Positions 39,732 to 50,712 of a stretch of DNA of 64,000 bases are shown in pieces. Numbering within the stretch: the stretch's first letter is position 1; the number at the start of each line of letters is the position of its first letter. This stretch comes from Sipunculus nudus (Eukaryota > Annelida > Sipuncula > Golfingiida > Sipunculidae). A program made the position numbers and the translations under genes. The DNA lies in the NCBI GenBank assembly GCA_026874595.1, contig CM049311.1, positions 51,153,676-51,217,675 on the forward strand, given 5' to 3'. The notes below the pieces were generated by a model. It did not search any database. It had not been told where the DNA came from and saw only the letters and a list, made by a program, of their open reading frames with translations.

Positions 39732-41558
39732 ATGGCAGAACAGCAGTCAGCCTGTGACATCACAGATCTTCCTGACGTCACACTTGTACAGATCTTCAGA
39801 TGGCTTCCAAAATTCGACCTCTGCATGTCCGTTCAATTTGTATGTAAACGATTCAAGGTTTTATGTTTCGACCGTGACATATGGACGTCGTTCGCTTGGA
39901 ATGATATATTCAATAAAACGGAAGAAAAGCTGTTCAAAAGGTTGCCTCTTGGGTTAATTTTGAACGTGCTTCGTAAGGTGTATCCTTTTATATCCAGCCT
40001 GGACCTCGGTCGGTCTGTCACGCCGTCTGCTTCTTTTCTTCGTCAGCTTTCCCGCCCCATGCCACGGTTACGATATCTCACGATGGCTGAGATTGATAAC
40101 ACAGAAGAGAACATACATGAGTTTAAAAACTTTATAGAAACTTGTCCCGCGCATGCGCACATACGTTTAGGAAGTTTATTGGTGCGGAGCCCGGAAACAA
40201 TGCACGTGCTCTGTATGGCAGATGTTGATTTCCCGATTGTTGACGAGATCCAGAAACCTACAGGAGACTGGAGCCAGATTGCAGAACGTTGTAAAAGAGC
40301 ATCTCATGTTAGAAGCTTGGGAATCGGTGGGGGAGGAAGCTTCATGGCGCCAGGAGTGCTGGCTGCGATAGGCGGCATGAGGAACATAAGGGAATTAAAC
40401 TTAGTAAACGTCTCAGTTGAGGCGGTTTTAGAATTAGCTGAGCAGGTTGTGGCAGACATCTTTGAGAAGTTGTTGGTTTTGCAGCTCAGTCCGGCAGCCA
40501 CATCCTGTTACGCTGTGGGCAGGATATTACGTCACTGTGGACATGTCAGGGATCTGACGTTACAGGATGTAGGCGGCTCATGCTTGACAGAATTAGCAGA
40601 AACCTGTAAAACCTTGTACCATCTACACCTAGACTCTGTACACGAGCCGCCTGGACAACCCTTGCTGAGTGATATCATTCAAAATAACTCGCATTTAAAG
40701 ACCTTGGCGCTGACTGACGTGGTGTGTGACGCGGACACTCTTACATCTGGCTTATGTTCGTGTTGCCCTGATCTCCGGAACGTCACCATAGAAGGAGAAA
40801 CGTGTCCAAAGTTAGAGTTAGTCAGCCGTTTATTAGTGTGTTGTTTAAAATTACAACATGTTTCCGTAGGTCTGCCGGAGCCGTCCCATGTATCAGATTC
40901 ATCTATTCCGGTTTCTCATGATTTGTGCATATCTGATTATTTAGATGAGAGCACAAATTATGAATTAACTTTGTGTGAGCTGAAAACTTTTAAACTGCTT
41001 CATATGGGAAATAAGTGTTGTACGTCAAAAACTCTTGATCAGTTGGCGCGGTTTGCGACAACGACGCTCCGCGCGTTGACGGTAGTTGATATATATTTAA
41101 TGGAACTAAACACTCTCCTGGGAATAACTAAATCTTGCACCTTGCTCGAAAACTTGTGTATACGTGAGTGGTGCTCAGGGAATCACACTGATGATATATC
41201 TCAGCAATTCATGCTATCACTCGATGTTCAAAAGCTTAAAAACTTAGAAATAATTTCCACCCGGTTCGCTGTATCGGACTCCGTCATCAGAAGAATATTT
41301 GATAAATATGAAAACTTGGAAACGTTAACGGTTAGATGGACGGATCATCTTACCGAAAGAAACGGTACATCAAGTGACAGTAAGGCAGTATTCTCTGATC
41401 ATTGTCCCTCAGTCAGAGAACCTGTGGACAATACACTTAGCAAACTGAGGGGGAAAAACAGCAGCGTTCAATGTATAACTGCGGTAGCCAGTGCAAGATG
41501 GAAACTAATGGTGCGTAGTGGTTGGGGTGACGTATGGCGAAAGCACTTCGAAGACTAA
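39732..41558 (+). CDS. F-box / leucine-rich-repeat-like protein (putative SCF substrate receptor)
   Basis: An intact 608-residue protein in one exon. The ATG sits in 'aacaATGg', a good animal initiation context, just after a splice acceptor. Residues 9-54 form an F-box: ITDLPDVTLVQIFRWLP, then 'VCKRFKVLC' and 'DIW'. The rest consists of irregular leucine-rich segments, for example 'NIRELNLVNVSVEAVLEL', 'HVRDLTLQDVGGSCLTEL', 'HLKTLALTDVVCDADTL' and 'DLRNVTIEG', as in FBXL proteins. In that family the F-box binds Skp1 of a cullin-1 ubiquitin ligase and the repeats bind the substrate. The C-terminus ends 'GWGDVWRKHFED'. I cannot assign it to a named FBXL orthologue; the repeats are divergent and may be lineage-specific. 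A 2.9-kb minisatellite ends 160 bp upstream. Confidence 0.88.
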   Translation: MAEQQSACDITDLPDVTLVQIFRWLPKFDLCMSVQFVCKRFKVLCFDRDIWTSFAWNDIFNKTEEKLFKRLPLGLILNVLRKVYPFISSLDLGRSVTPSASFLRQLSRPMPRLRYLTMAEIDNTEENIHEFKNFIETCPAHAHIRLGSLLVRSPETMHVLCMADVDFPIVDEIQKPTGDWSQIAERCKRASHVRSLGIGGGGSFMAPGVLAAIGGMRNIRELNLVNVSVEAVLELAEQVVADIFEKLLVLQLSPAATSCYAVGRILRHCGHVRDLTLQDVGGSCLTELAETCKTLYHLHLDSVHEPPGQPLLSDIIQNNSHLKTLALTDVVCDADTLTSGLCSCCPDLRNVTIEGETCPKLELVSRLLVCCLKLQHVSVGLPEPSHVSDSSIPVSHDLCISDYLDESTNYELTLCELKTFKLLHMGNKCCTSKTLDQLARFATTTLRALTVVDIYLMELNTLLGITKSCTLLENLCIREWCSGNHTDDISQQFMLSLDVQKLKNLEIISTRFAVSDSVIRRIFDKYENLETLTVRWTDHLTERNGTSSDSKAVFSDHCPSVREPVDNTLSKLRGKNSSVQCITAVASARWKLMVRSGWGDVWRKHFED

Positions 41559-41974
41559 CATCACCTTCTATGTTGATATCACAAAAAGGGGGATTAAGGT
41601 TGCATGGGGCCTCTTGCTGTACTTAAAGCAGGGGCCCTTCCATCAAATTGATATCACGTGTACAAGTTAACATAAAATTCTGTTTAATCGGATTGTAATT
41701 CTATTTATTTTGGTCCACGTTATGTAATAATTTGTATGTGCAGTATGACGTTGACACATTATCATAGGCCTATAATATTACAGGATTACATAACACGTTA
41801 GAATCATTGCAATTCCGCGAACTGACAAATTCATTAACAGTGATGTATCGTTGATGTTCATTAAGAGTTGTGACTTATAAAACTGATGAAATATTTAGGG
41901 GCAGGACTATTCTAACAAAATAATACACTCTTTCTGATCTCCGTTGACAGTTGCAGGGCTGTATGTGAAGATCT

Positions 41975-41980
41975 AATAAA
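41975..41980 (+). terminator. polyadenylation signal AATAAA for the F-box gene
   Basis: A canonical hexamer about 417 bp downstream of the stop codon, in AT-rich sequence. It implies a 3' UTR of roughly 440 bp. Confidence 0.55.
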
Positions 41981-42475
41981 GTCAACACGACGTCCAGAAA
42001 CTTGTTTATTTTGATCAGCTAGATGATTTAAATGAATTCGTTAAATATATTGAACAAAACCGGTTTCTGCATTCTGCAAAAAAAAAAAAAATCCAGCGTT
42101 TGTTTTTTTGGATGATTTTCTCTAACAGTGTGATCTTTCTTTATATCCCTTCTTCTGGACCTTATTAACTCCCTCACTAAAATAAGAAAATTCAAATAAA
42201 TGCATACAATTGGGTCACACTTGCTAGATAACGGACAGAAATTACACTCGTTGACTAGCGGTATACGGCAGTGTATAATGCATGAAGCCGATGGAATCGG
42301 ATTAGAGCCCGGCGCCTCCGCCATTTTGTGCTGCCAGCCGAGTTAAAATCAAGCGGAGCCGAACCGAGTTTATCAGGAGACGCCGCCGATAATTCATTAA
42401 GCCGAAGGGGGCCGATTGTGCGCAGCTCAGATTGGCTCGAGAAAAATTGATATAACAAGATAATTTTTTTTACAA
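41981..42475. other. non-coding stretch
   Basis: No gene is recognised. An A run lies at 42079-42091. Confidence 0.4.
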
Positions 42476-42872
42476 TTAACAAGGGACCTGTGGGTCATGG
42501 CGCTCAGCTTTAATTGATTGAGAATATTTGTATAAAATCCTGGTGGTTGTGTTGACTGTGCAATTTTGTGGCCTACATGAAAGATGCAGGAGCCTGTCGT
42601 TATCACAAACATGTATTTGTAAAAGTATTTCAACAAAGTAACTGTAAAATGTATGTAAATATATCAACTGGGAACATACAATACATTGCAAATTATAGAG
42701 GAGCTTTGGTAGGAGAACTTGGGGACATATAACTCTAAGTTAAATTTTGGATTCGTAGGTCTAACGGTTTCAAACCTTAAACGTGCCCGGTTAACGGACG
42801 GACGCCGGCACGGAGGGACAAAAAACCATGACAGTAAACCTCGGATGACTTGTAGCCAACTGCGCTCAAATA
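42476..42872. mobile_element. short GCTCAGCTGA-family element
   Basis: It begins 'aacaagggacctgtgggtca' followed by 'tggcgctcagct'. It ends with 'cggacggacgccggcac', 'agggacaaaaaaccatgac' and 'cggatgacttgtagcc'. The start word recurs at 50713, 59573 and 61329, and the end word at 49895 and 53070. No ORF is present. Confidence 0.6.
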
Positions 42873-42892
42873 CTCGAAACATATCCAGTTAG

Positions 42893-43255
42893 TTTTGTTA
42901 ATATTTTACGCTCTTTACACAGCGCTTTACCTATAGGGCTACTACCTATATTGTAAGGCGCTGTTTGTTATGACCTCGTATCCTGAATTGCAACACCAGA
43001 GGGGAACACTGTATTTTTGTCCAATCAGATGAGACCTTGTGCTGGAAGACAAAGCCAAGCGAGGAATACATGGAGCCAATCATATTCATTTCTTTTTGAG
43101 TGACAGCTCATCCCCCAGCGTAACCGTCTGAACAGGCCACAGGCTAAGAGAGAATTGCCCTGATTTGCTTAGGGTCTTGGGCACATAGGATGCTCGGCCG
43201 GCGAGCTGTAATTCAAACGAAACGTAACAACAAAGGCTGCGTGCACACCTCGCTG
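42893..43255 (+). repeat. segment A, copy at 42.9 kb (inverse of 12545-12900)
   Basis: It starts with 'ctctttacacagcgcttta' and ends with 'gctgtaattcaaacgaaacg'. It holds CCAAT-like words at 43020 and 43076. It matches the other locus on the opposite strand, while the neighbouring segment B matches on the same strand. Confidence 0.85.
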
Positions 43256-43374
43256 GCTGGTTTCAGTTCTGCAGACAACAGATACATGGCTACGCTAACA
43301 CAGTCATAATGTCATAATCGAATCGGTCGACGATGCGAGAATGCAGAGGGAGCAATTTAAATTCGACCAGAAAC

Positions 43375-43605
43375 TCATCAAGCGGCGCTTGAAGCGCAGC
43401 AATGGGCGGAGCCAGGATGCCTGTCGAGTGTTTGTTTATTGGCATCTGATTGGCTGCTTGTCACATCACACGCACGTTTATTTCAGTGAACAACGAACCG
43501 CCATCTGGTGTCTAAATATATCATAAACGGTCAAAGCTGGCAGCGTGAGAATCAGTTGCTTCTTTAGAAGCGCAAGATTTCCGCTGCCTCGGGAGCGTAT
43601 TAATT
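43375..43605 (+). repeat. segment B, copy at 43.4 kb
   Basis: Collinear with 12908-13125. A hairpin at 43385-43397 reads GCGCT-tga-AGCGC where the other copy has GCACT-tga-AGTGC, a paired change that keeps the stem. The 50-nt hairpin lies at 43539-43588. An open frame of 61 codons (43341-43526) crosses it but is not conserved in the other copy. Confidence 0.85.
43539..43588. other. conserved 50-nt hairpin, copy 2
   Basis: The outer stem is GGCAGCG with CGCTGCC, the second stem AATC with GATT, and the inner stem-loop GCTTC-TTTA-GAAGC. It has the same length as copy 1 and the loop is unchanged. Confidence 0.7.
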
Positions 43606-44029
43606 TTTATGTTCACTTCCAATGATGAAGTTACTCGTCTTATAAAACATTATCAAGCCTTACAATAAAGGGGTCGGACGTAATACAGATAACTTGTTTA
43701 AATAAAATGGGTACTTAGTAACATCGTCAAATGAATAGGCTTTCAGGTCAGTTTAAGCTAGTGATCATTTTGCAAGCCGAGTCGAGCCACGAAGCTCCGC
43801 TAAGGCCTACTACAAAAGTTTGTGTGGCCAACACGGCTTCGGGCTCGAACTCCGATCCCAGAAAACAGTTTCCAATTTCCCATAATTTATGCTGAAAACT
43901 GAATTATCCAAAGGAGTTTTCGATGCAATGACCTGCTAATACATTGACACCAGGGATATGAATACAAAGGACCAATGGTTCACGGCACTCAGCTGAAGTT
44001 TGATATTTTAGCAAAAAATGTATGCTGAT
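43606..44029. other. non-coding stretch
   Basis: No gene is recognised. Part of a GCTCAGCTGA-type start ('aaaggaccaatggttcacgg', 'actcagctgaag') lies at 43966-43997. Confidence 0.4.
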
Positions 44030-46540
44030 TTCTATTGTATATAAGCATAAGAGAAGCTAGGAGGAAATGGCCCTCCTACTTGGTTATAGTAAAGTTCTAA
44101 ATATATGATTGAAAAACTAATACCCAGACAAGACTGTAATAAAGAAAAAAGGTATGTTTGAGCATATAAGATACTATGATGCATATGAAGAATTTGCAGA
44201 TGGACAGGCAAATGGACAGAATGGACTGATACCTTCATTTAACTTTCAGGGGAATTATGCATTTAAGTTTATATTAAACCCTATTCTTTAGCATATCCAC
44301 TTTTTCCATTAATGGTTTTTATCAGATCAAATTTTTTTTTAATTTATAACTTTAATAAATTTTTAATTAAAAAATCTTAAATTCTAAGTTAAAATATCCG
44401 AATTGTAAGTTGCATTATTTTTATCCAGAGTTTGGCTCACATCAGGTTATATTATGCTTAAACATATATTTTATTATTTTTAAATCACATATGTTTAAAT
44501 TGAATTTAAAAGAAAATAATGCAATAACATGGTATCTTCAAGATTATTCCCTGAATCACAATTAAAAAGTTTTGTATACACACTGTTGGTTGAATGAGGG
44601 ACAAACAACATCATTATGCTAATTACTAATTTAGCTATAATTTATTACTGGAATTAAAATTCAGTTTCACACCTTGTGAAGTTTTTACTCTTCTGAAGTA
44701 AGGAATTACTTATATGATGAACATCCACACTTTCTTAGCAAAACACCACTTTGTACACACAATTAAATGTGCACTTTAATCATTGTAACCCTGGTGGTAC
44801 AATACAGAATCTAAAATGTAGCATAGCCTAGAATAAGAATGAATCAAATACAGAAAAGTATAAAATTCATCTAGTTTATGCACCATCCGGGGGCGGGGGT
44901 GGAGGGCAGAGGGAAAGCCTACCAAGAGTGGTAGCCAGCCAGGCTGATCAAGGCAAGCTGCCTTGAGTGAGTTACATAACACAGGTGAAGGCTGTACTAG
45001 GTGGGCTTGATGCGGCGTATGAAAACTTCAATAAAAACTACTCTTTTCAATCAGTTCCTCTGAAATTTCAGATTTTAAAAGATTAAATCCTTATGTATAT
45101 ATGCTGTGAACATTAAATCAAAAGTGCTTACAGGAAAAAAAGTGCCGTGGCCAAAATTTGACAAAATTTAAGGTATTGATTTTATATTTATGCAAATAAC
45201 TTAAAAAGGACTCATGGGTTACCATGCCCAGCAGATCGTGATTGGATTATATATGTATTACCATTGTAATACTATATTGAGTCGACAAACCTTATGAATA
45301 TCATGGACATGTTGGGATATTATTAAGGAATATAATGTAATATGTGAGTAAATGATGTATGAAATAACCTGACTGACGGATTAATATGGATTAAATATAG
45401 AGGTTTATTTTTTATTAATTTATGAGGTGTTAAAAATAGCAATATTTTGTAGCAAATAAGAATGCAATGACAGTACACTAAACAGTGGTAGAATGATGAT
45501 AAGGCTGTTTGTTGAAGGATATACAGTGTATTTACAATACCCTTGCATATACTATAGGAAATAAAATTTAATTAATAAGTGATTACATGAAAAAAAGTGT
45601 ATTCATAATTATCAAATATTTAAAACAGGCAGAAAGCTAGAGAAACAAAGCAAATCATTTTAATTCCCATTCTTCTGAGTCAGGAAATTATAAAAATTAT
45701 TTACATATATTCCTTTTTTTATAACATCATATTTTTCCATGTTTAAAAATGTAACTATACATTTAGAGTATAACATATATATGTGAATATTTCGGTTGAT
45801 TCAGATTTCTTAATTGTATCAACATATATAGCTAATAAATCAGGTTTATAGTACCGGTCAACAGAATGGGGTGGAGGGAGGAATTGAGGGGTGGGTGAGA
45901 GAGAGAAAGACAAAGAGACAGAGAAGAGAAAGGCTTTCTGGTAACTACTGCCTGACCCAGAAACTCACAGAAGCAGTAGGTCAGGAGTGAAGGTGTTATG
46001 TAACAACCTTACACACTGTAAACCACTGACTTGATGTAAACAATCAAGACATGGCGCTTTACATATGGGTCACTGTGCTCAGCTGAAGTTGACCTTGAAG
46101 GTAAAAATCTAAAACAATATCAAATGAAGATTAAGTCTAAGAGGAAAAGGTAATAGATTGGTTTGAATTGATGAGTAAGAAATTGTTGCAACTAATGTTT
46201 TTGTGACCAAACCATGCATTCTCTAATATCAAAATTGAAGCATATGTGAGTAGTTTGTGAACATAAGATGTATATTATTACCATGATCATTCAATTGGCT
46301 GGCTTTCTGATAAATTGTTCACAGTTCAGTAGTTTACACATTTGCTCAATTGGATCTATTTTATATCTATTTTATATAATATGTATTATTAAATATATGT
46401 TTTTTTTTTTTAAATGTATACAGTTGAAATATAACAAATGTCCACAGTCCGCAGATGTAAGGACTTGGTGTTGGTGGTGGGGAGGGGTAGGGATGGGGTG
46501 GGCTGGAATGGTTGGAGTTACAACAATTCTATGTTAATAG
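44030..46540. repeat. repeat mosaic related to 59573-64000
   Basis: 44040-44330 matches 62003-62300 ('ggccctcctacttggttatagtaaagttct'). 44400-45070 matches 62390-63130 ('cacactgttggttgaatgag', 'cattgtaaccctggtggt'). 45190-45550 matches 59585-59900 and 61345-61660 ('gagtaaatgat', 'acctgactga', 'ggattaatatgg'). 45880-46540 matches 60910-61200 and 60250-60440. The order of blocks differs between the two regions. No ORF with a known domain is present. Confidence 0.75.
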
Positions 46541-46817
46541 AGTGTATATACATATAGGATTTTCATTTAACTCAACAATACTTACAGGATAAAATAGATC
46601 ATACACAATTACATAATATTTAAACAAAGCTGATAACGTATGACGTTTCAATTATTTCTTAGTTTCTTTAATATACCAATCTTTTTAAAAGTTTTTCATC
46701 TGCAATATTACACATTGGAATATATAAGTTGCTTTCAAATGTCAGACTTTTATAGCTTAAATCCATACACATACTGCACATGGGAGTTATTTCAACAATG
46801 CCTAAAAATTTCATAAT

Positions 46818-46861
<44 letters not shown>

Positions 46862-47200
46862 CAATGATAATGGAGAGATGATGGACAGACAGAGCTTATC
46901 TCTTTATGTTCCATTCTCCTGAGGCAAGAATGTTTCAATTAGATCTTAATTTTTTCTAATCCAACTATTTTTTATATAAAATAAACTGTACACATTTGCA
47001 ATAAAAACTAGTTATTTCTTGGTACCGCAGGTGCCTTAGTATTCCCAGACAATTACCCCCCTTCTCCCCAGCCTCGAAGAATAGGATCCGATCTTGAATT
47101 CAGATGCAGAGACTGACACTTGGCAAGCCACCATGGTTTCTTATAAGTATGGGCATATTTAAGGTAAAGGTCACTCTCATATCAATATACATGATATGAA
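46541..47200. other. AT-rich non-coding stretch with a TA microsatellite at 46820-46854
   Basis: No gene is recognised. The TA run has about 17 units. Confidence 0.5.
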
Positions 47201-48470
47201 AAAAATCTGTCCATTAGTTTTCAACTTATCAGGCTTACAGTGCTGTGAAGTGGCATTGGTGGGGTATTAACAGGTGCAAAAGCAAGAAAACGACACAAGG
47301 TGGCGCTACCTGTATTCTGCAGAAGAGAAAAAAAAAATCCAAGATTAAAAAAAAAATTAAAAATTAAAATTAAATTTTTTTTTTTAACTTCAAAATATAT
47401 ATGCATGATATCAAAGAAATATGTCCTTTAGTTTTCAATTTATCATCCTAAAAAAATCAAGATTAAAAAAAAATTAATTAAAATTTTAAAAAAATAAGTT
47501 TTTACTTAAAAATATATATATGCATGATATGAAAGAAATCTGTCCTTAAGTTTTCAATTCATCATGCTAACAGTTCTGTCAAGTGGAAATGGTGGGGTAT
47601 TAACAGGCAAAAAGCAAGAAAACGACACAAGGTGGCGCCACCTGTATTAGCATAATCGCTGCTGTAACCTTGAAAAAATGCATCAAGGTCATCCATGTTC
47701 GAACTTGAGCTAGCCGTTGATAAGATGTATCAAACCTGTGGGTTTGGTGACTGTACCTCAAATTTTTACAAAGTTATTGTGTTAACATCATTTTAACATG
47801 AAAACGACACAAGGTGGAACCACCTGTCTTCTGAAAAAGACAAAGCTATCCAAGATCTTCCGTCAATTTGATTTTTGGATCATTCCATGTATCCCTTACT
47901 GAGATATTAGAGATTTTGTGTGAATTTCACCAAATATGGGAATATTCAAGGTCAAGGCCACTCTCATAGGAAAGGTCATGACCCCAATTTAAATAAACAT
48001 CATCCCATAACCCATATCTATGTATATGCATAATATAAAAGAAATCTGTCCATTAGTTTTTTTACTTATAATGCTCACAGTACTGTCAAGTGGCAATTAT
48101 GGGGGAATTAAATGGCACGACAACAAGTAAAGAATAATAGGTGGCGCTACCAGTTTCTGGTACATGACAACCCTATCCATGATCTTCGATCAACTTGATT
48201 TTGGGATCAATCCATGCAAGATTTCTTGAGATATTTATGAATTTGTGTGATTTTCCCCAAATTTGGACCTATTCAAGGTCAAGGACACTCTCCTAATGAA
48301 GGTCATGACCTCATTTTAAAAAGGCGTCGTCTTCTCACCCATATCTATACATATACCAAGTTTGGTAAAGATCCATGAAATATTTTTTTTGAGTTATTGA
48401 TTTATATGCGGCGGCGGTGGCGGCGGGATCGGTATGAAAACATAGTATCCCCGACTTTGTCTGGGGATAC
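47200..48470. mobile_element. internally repeated element ending in an ACTTTGT-loop hairpin
   Basis: A block with 'gaaatctgtcc(a/t)tagttttc', 'gtggcattggtggggtattaacaggtg', 'aagcaagaaaacgacacaag' and 'gtggcgctacctgt' appears at about 47205-47315, 47535-47650 and, more diverged, at 48045-48165. Passages with 'ttcaaggtcaaggccactctc' follow. The region finishes with a perfect hairpin at 48445-48470: GTATCCCC, a loop containing actttgt, and GGGGATAC. The hairpin closing the element at 24155 has the same loop word. No ORF is recognised. Confidence 0.6.
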
Positions 48471-49139
48471 AATTAATGTCCAAGTGCAAAGGGCAAAGAA
48501 ATCAATGACAGCCGGGGTATGGGGGGGGGGGGGGACGATGGTGGGATAAACAACACTTCTGCATATACATTCAGGGCAAACAAAGCCTGATCTCCAATTC
48601 TGCTGAGGCTGGAAAATAATAAACACATGTTTGTATAAGATCCTCATTTTTTCATTTTAGGTTTTTATTTCTATACATTTCCAATACAACATATATTTCT
48701 GAATATAAAAGTTGATTCATTATCCTTAATTGCATTATTACAAATCTCAATCTTGAAATAGAACACCACATCATCCATACAAATGTATATTTATATATTC
48801 ACTGGGGGGGGGGGGATATGAGAACATTGTACACCTGTCACAGCAAGGGGTCTCTCCAGTGACTGTAACAAATCAGGAACCCTAGCTTAGCTGACCCCAG
48901 TGACCAGGAGTGACCTACCTGCATCTGGAACGAAGCAAGTGACTACAATAGAGCCTCAAGAAAAAATTCAATAACTAGCCTAATTTTCAACCTTTTATTT
49001 TCAAATTTCAGATTAAAAAAAATAAATACTTATGTTTACATGCTTTGAATATTTAATTAACAGTACTCGCAGGAAAAAAAAAGTCCATTAGTAAAAAATT
49101 GGGCAAATTTAAGGTACTGATTATATGTTTATGCTAATA
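48471..49139. other. non-coding stretch with G runs
   Basis: G runs lie at 48522-48534 and 48805-48816. Repeat-family phrases ('acaatagagcctcaagaaaaaattc') are shared with 63715-63760. No gene is recognised. Confidence 0.45.
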
Positions 49140-49980
49140 ACTTAATTTACAAAATTCAGATCTTATTTTGGGTATACAACGGAATCTTCATTAAACAAAA
49201 TTATAAACTTGAAAAGAAATTCTCTAGCTTCAAAAATTTTCATGTTACGTGAGTAAATATTTTTCCTGATTTTTTACAAAGTCCATTTTGTTAAGGCCCA
49301 TAACTTAAAATAATCACTCTTTACAGACTTAATTTCATGGATGTATCCAGGAAATATGTAGGTGAATACTTCTGATAAATATTTAGAAAAACTAATGAGT
49401 GGTTTTGATATTAGGCAGTCCTGAAGTATGATAATAGGTTTTTAATGGACATTTGAGGTTTTTCCTTAATTTTTGAAGGAATGAAGTCTCAGTGACCCAG
49501 TTTTTTGTTTGGTAGGAGATTTTGGGGACATCTAACATGTTAAGTGAGTAAATATATTTCCTGATTTAAAAAAAAAGTGCATTATGTTTGGGCCCATAAC
49601 TTTAAGAAATTAAGCAATACCCACCTAATTTTTGTTATGTACATAGGAAATGTATGGAAGAATAGGTTTTATAATTTGAGCAAAAACAGATTAGTGGTTG
49701 TGATATTAGGCAGTCTTGAAGTGTATCAACGGGTTTTTAATGAAAAAAGGAGGGCTTTCCTTAATACATGCATCTCCAGGTACGAAGTCCTAGTGACCCA
49801 TTTTTCGGCATGGTAGGAGATTTTGTAGAAATCTAACTGTATGCAAATTTTTGGATTTGTAGGTCAACCAGTTTCATAATGTGCCCTGTAAACGGCCGGC
49901 CGGCACGACGGATGGACGACGGACAAAGAACCATGACTAAAGCTCAGATGACTGATAGTCAGCTGAGCTAACAACAGTCA
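49140..49980. mobile_element. GCTCAGCTGA-family element, 3' part
   Basis: Two internal copies of 'gtgagtaaatatatttcctgat', 'ggcccataact', 'gatattaggcagtc' and 'gtaggagattttg' lie at about 49250-49530 and 49540-49830. The first also resembles 63240-63640. The end carries 'aacggccggccggcacgacg', 'aaagaaccatgactaaagct' and 'agtcagctgagctaa'. Confidence 0.65.
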
Positions 49981-50024
49981 ATATTATAATAACAAACTAG
50001 ATGTAATTGGACCATTTTCTCAGA

Positions 50025-50648
50025 GGGCCCCGCAGTGAGAAATGGTGTAGTTAGATGTTACTTGAAAACAGTAGTAAGCCCAATTGATTTGGGATAGCTT
50101 AAGTATGTTGTTGCTGAATTATCACGCGCAAAAGAAAATCAGCGATGGGGCTGTGGTGGCAATATTGGAATCCCGACAGGTGTATTATTCAATAGGTCTG
50201 GAACCCTCATATATGTACCAATCATCCCTGTGAATTTAGGAAAGCTGAAAAATGTTGTTGTTGAGTTATCACGCGTGAAAGAAAATCAGTGATAGGGCTG
50301 TAGTGGTCATGACAGGTATATGTAATTCAATAGGTCTGGAACCCTCATATGTTCCAATCATCCCTCTAAATTTGGGAAAGCTTAAGTATGTTGTTGTTGA
50401 GTTATCACGCGCGAAAGAAAATCAGCGATTGGGCTGTCGCAGCCATATAAGAATCCCTACAGATGTGTAATTCAATAGGTCTGGAATCCTCATATGTACC
50501 AATCATCCCTGTGAATTTTGGAAAGCTGAAGTATGTTGTTACTGAGTTATTGCGCGCAAAAGAAAGTGTCACCTGCGGCTGGACGGAAGTACGGAAGGGT
50601 GGACTGACATGGTGATCCTTATAGGTCACCATTTGTCAAGTGGGGCCC
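50025..50648. mobile_element. inverted-repeat element with four internal units of about 145 bp
   Basis: The left end 'gggccccgcagtgagaaatg' and the right end (reversed) 'agggccccacttgacaaatg' are imperfect inverted repeats. 'actagatgtaattgg' precedes the left end, as 'actagatgtgtcgg' does at 22437. Inside, the unit 'gtatgttgttg(c/t)tga', 'ttatcacgcgc', 'aagaaaatcagcgat', 'aataggtctggaaccctcat' and 'accaatcatccctgtgaat' repeats from about 50103, 50252, 50390 and 50530. 'ggctggacggaagtacgga' precedes the right end. No protein is encoded. Confidence 0.7.
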
Positions 50649-50712
50649 TAATTATATTACCATTTCTGAAAGTTGGAATATAAATATAATGAAAGATATA
50701 AAAGTAAATACT

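Noticed and set aside
36614-39757. 1047-codon open frame with a 13-residue Ser/Pro/Cys repeat
   Set aside because: The 39-bp unit lacks stop codons in all three forward frames, so a long frame is automatic. Sibling frames of 874 and 224 codons are open over the same bases. The frame begins before a poly-A tract and runs out of frame into the F-box start.
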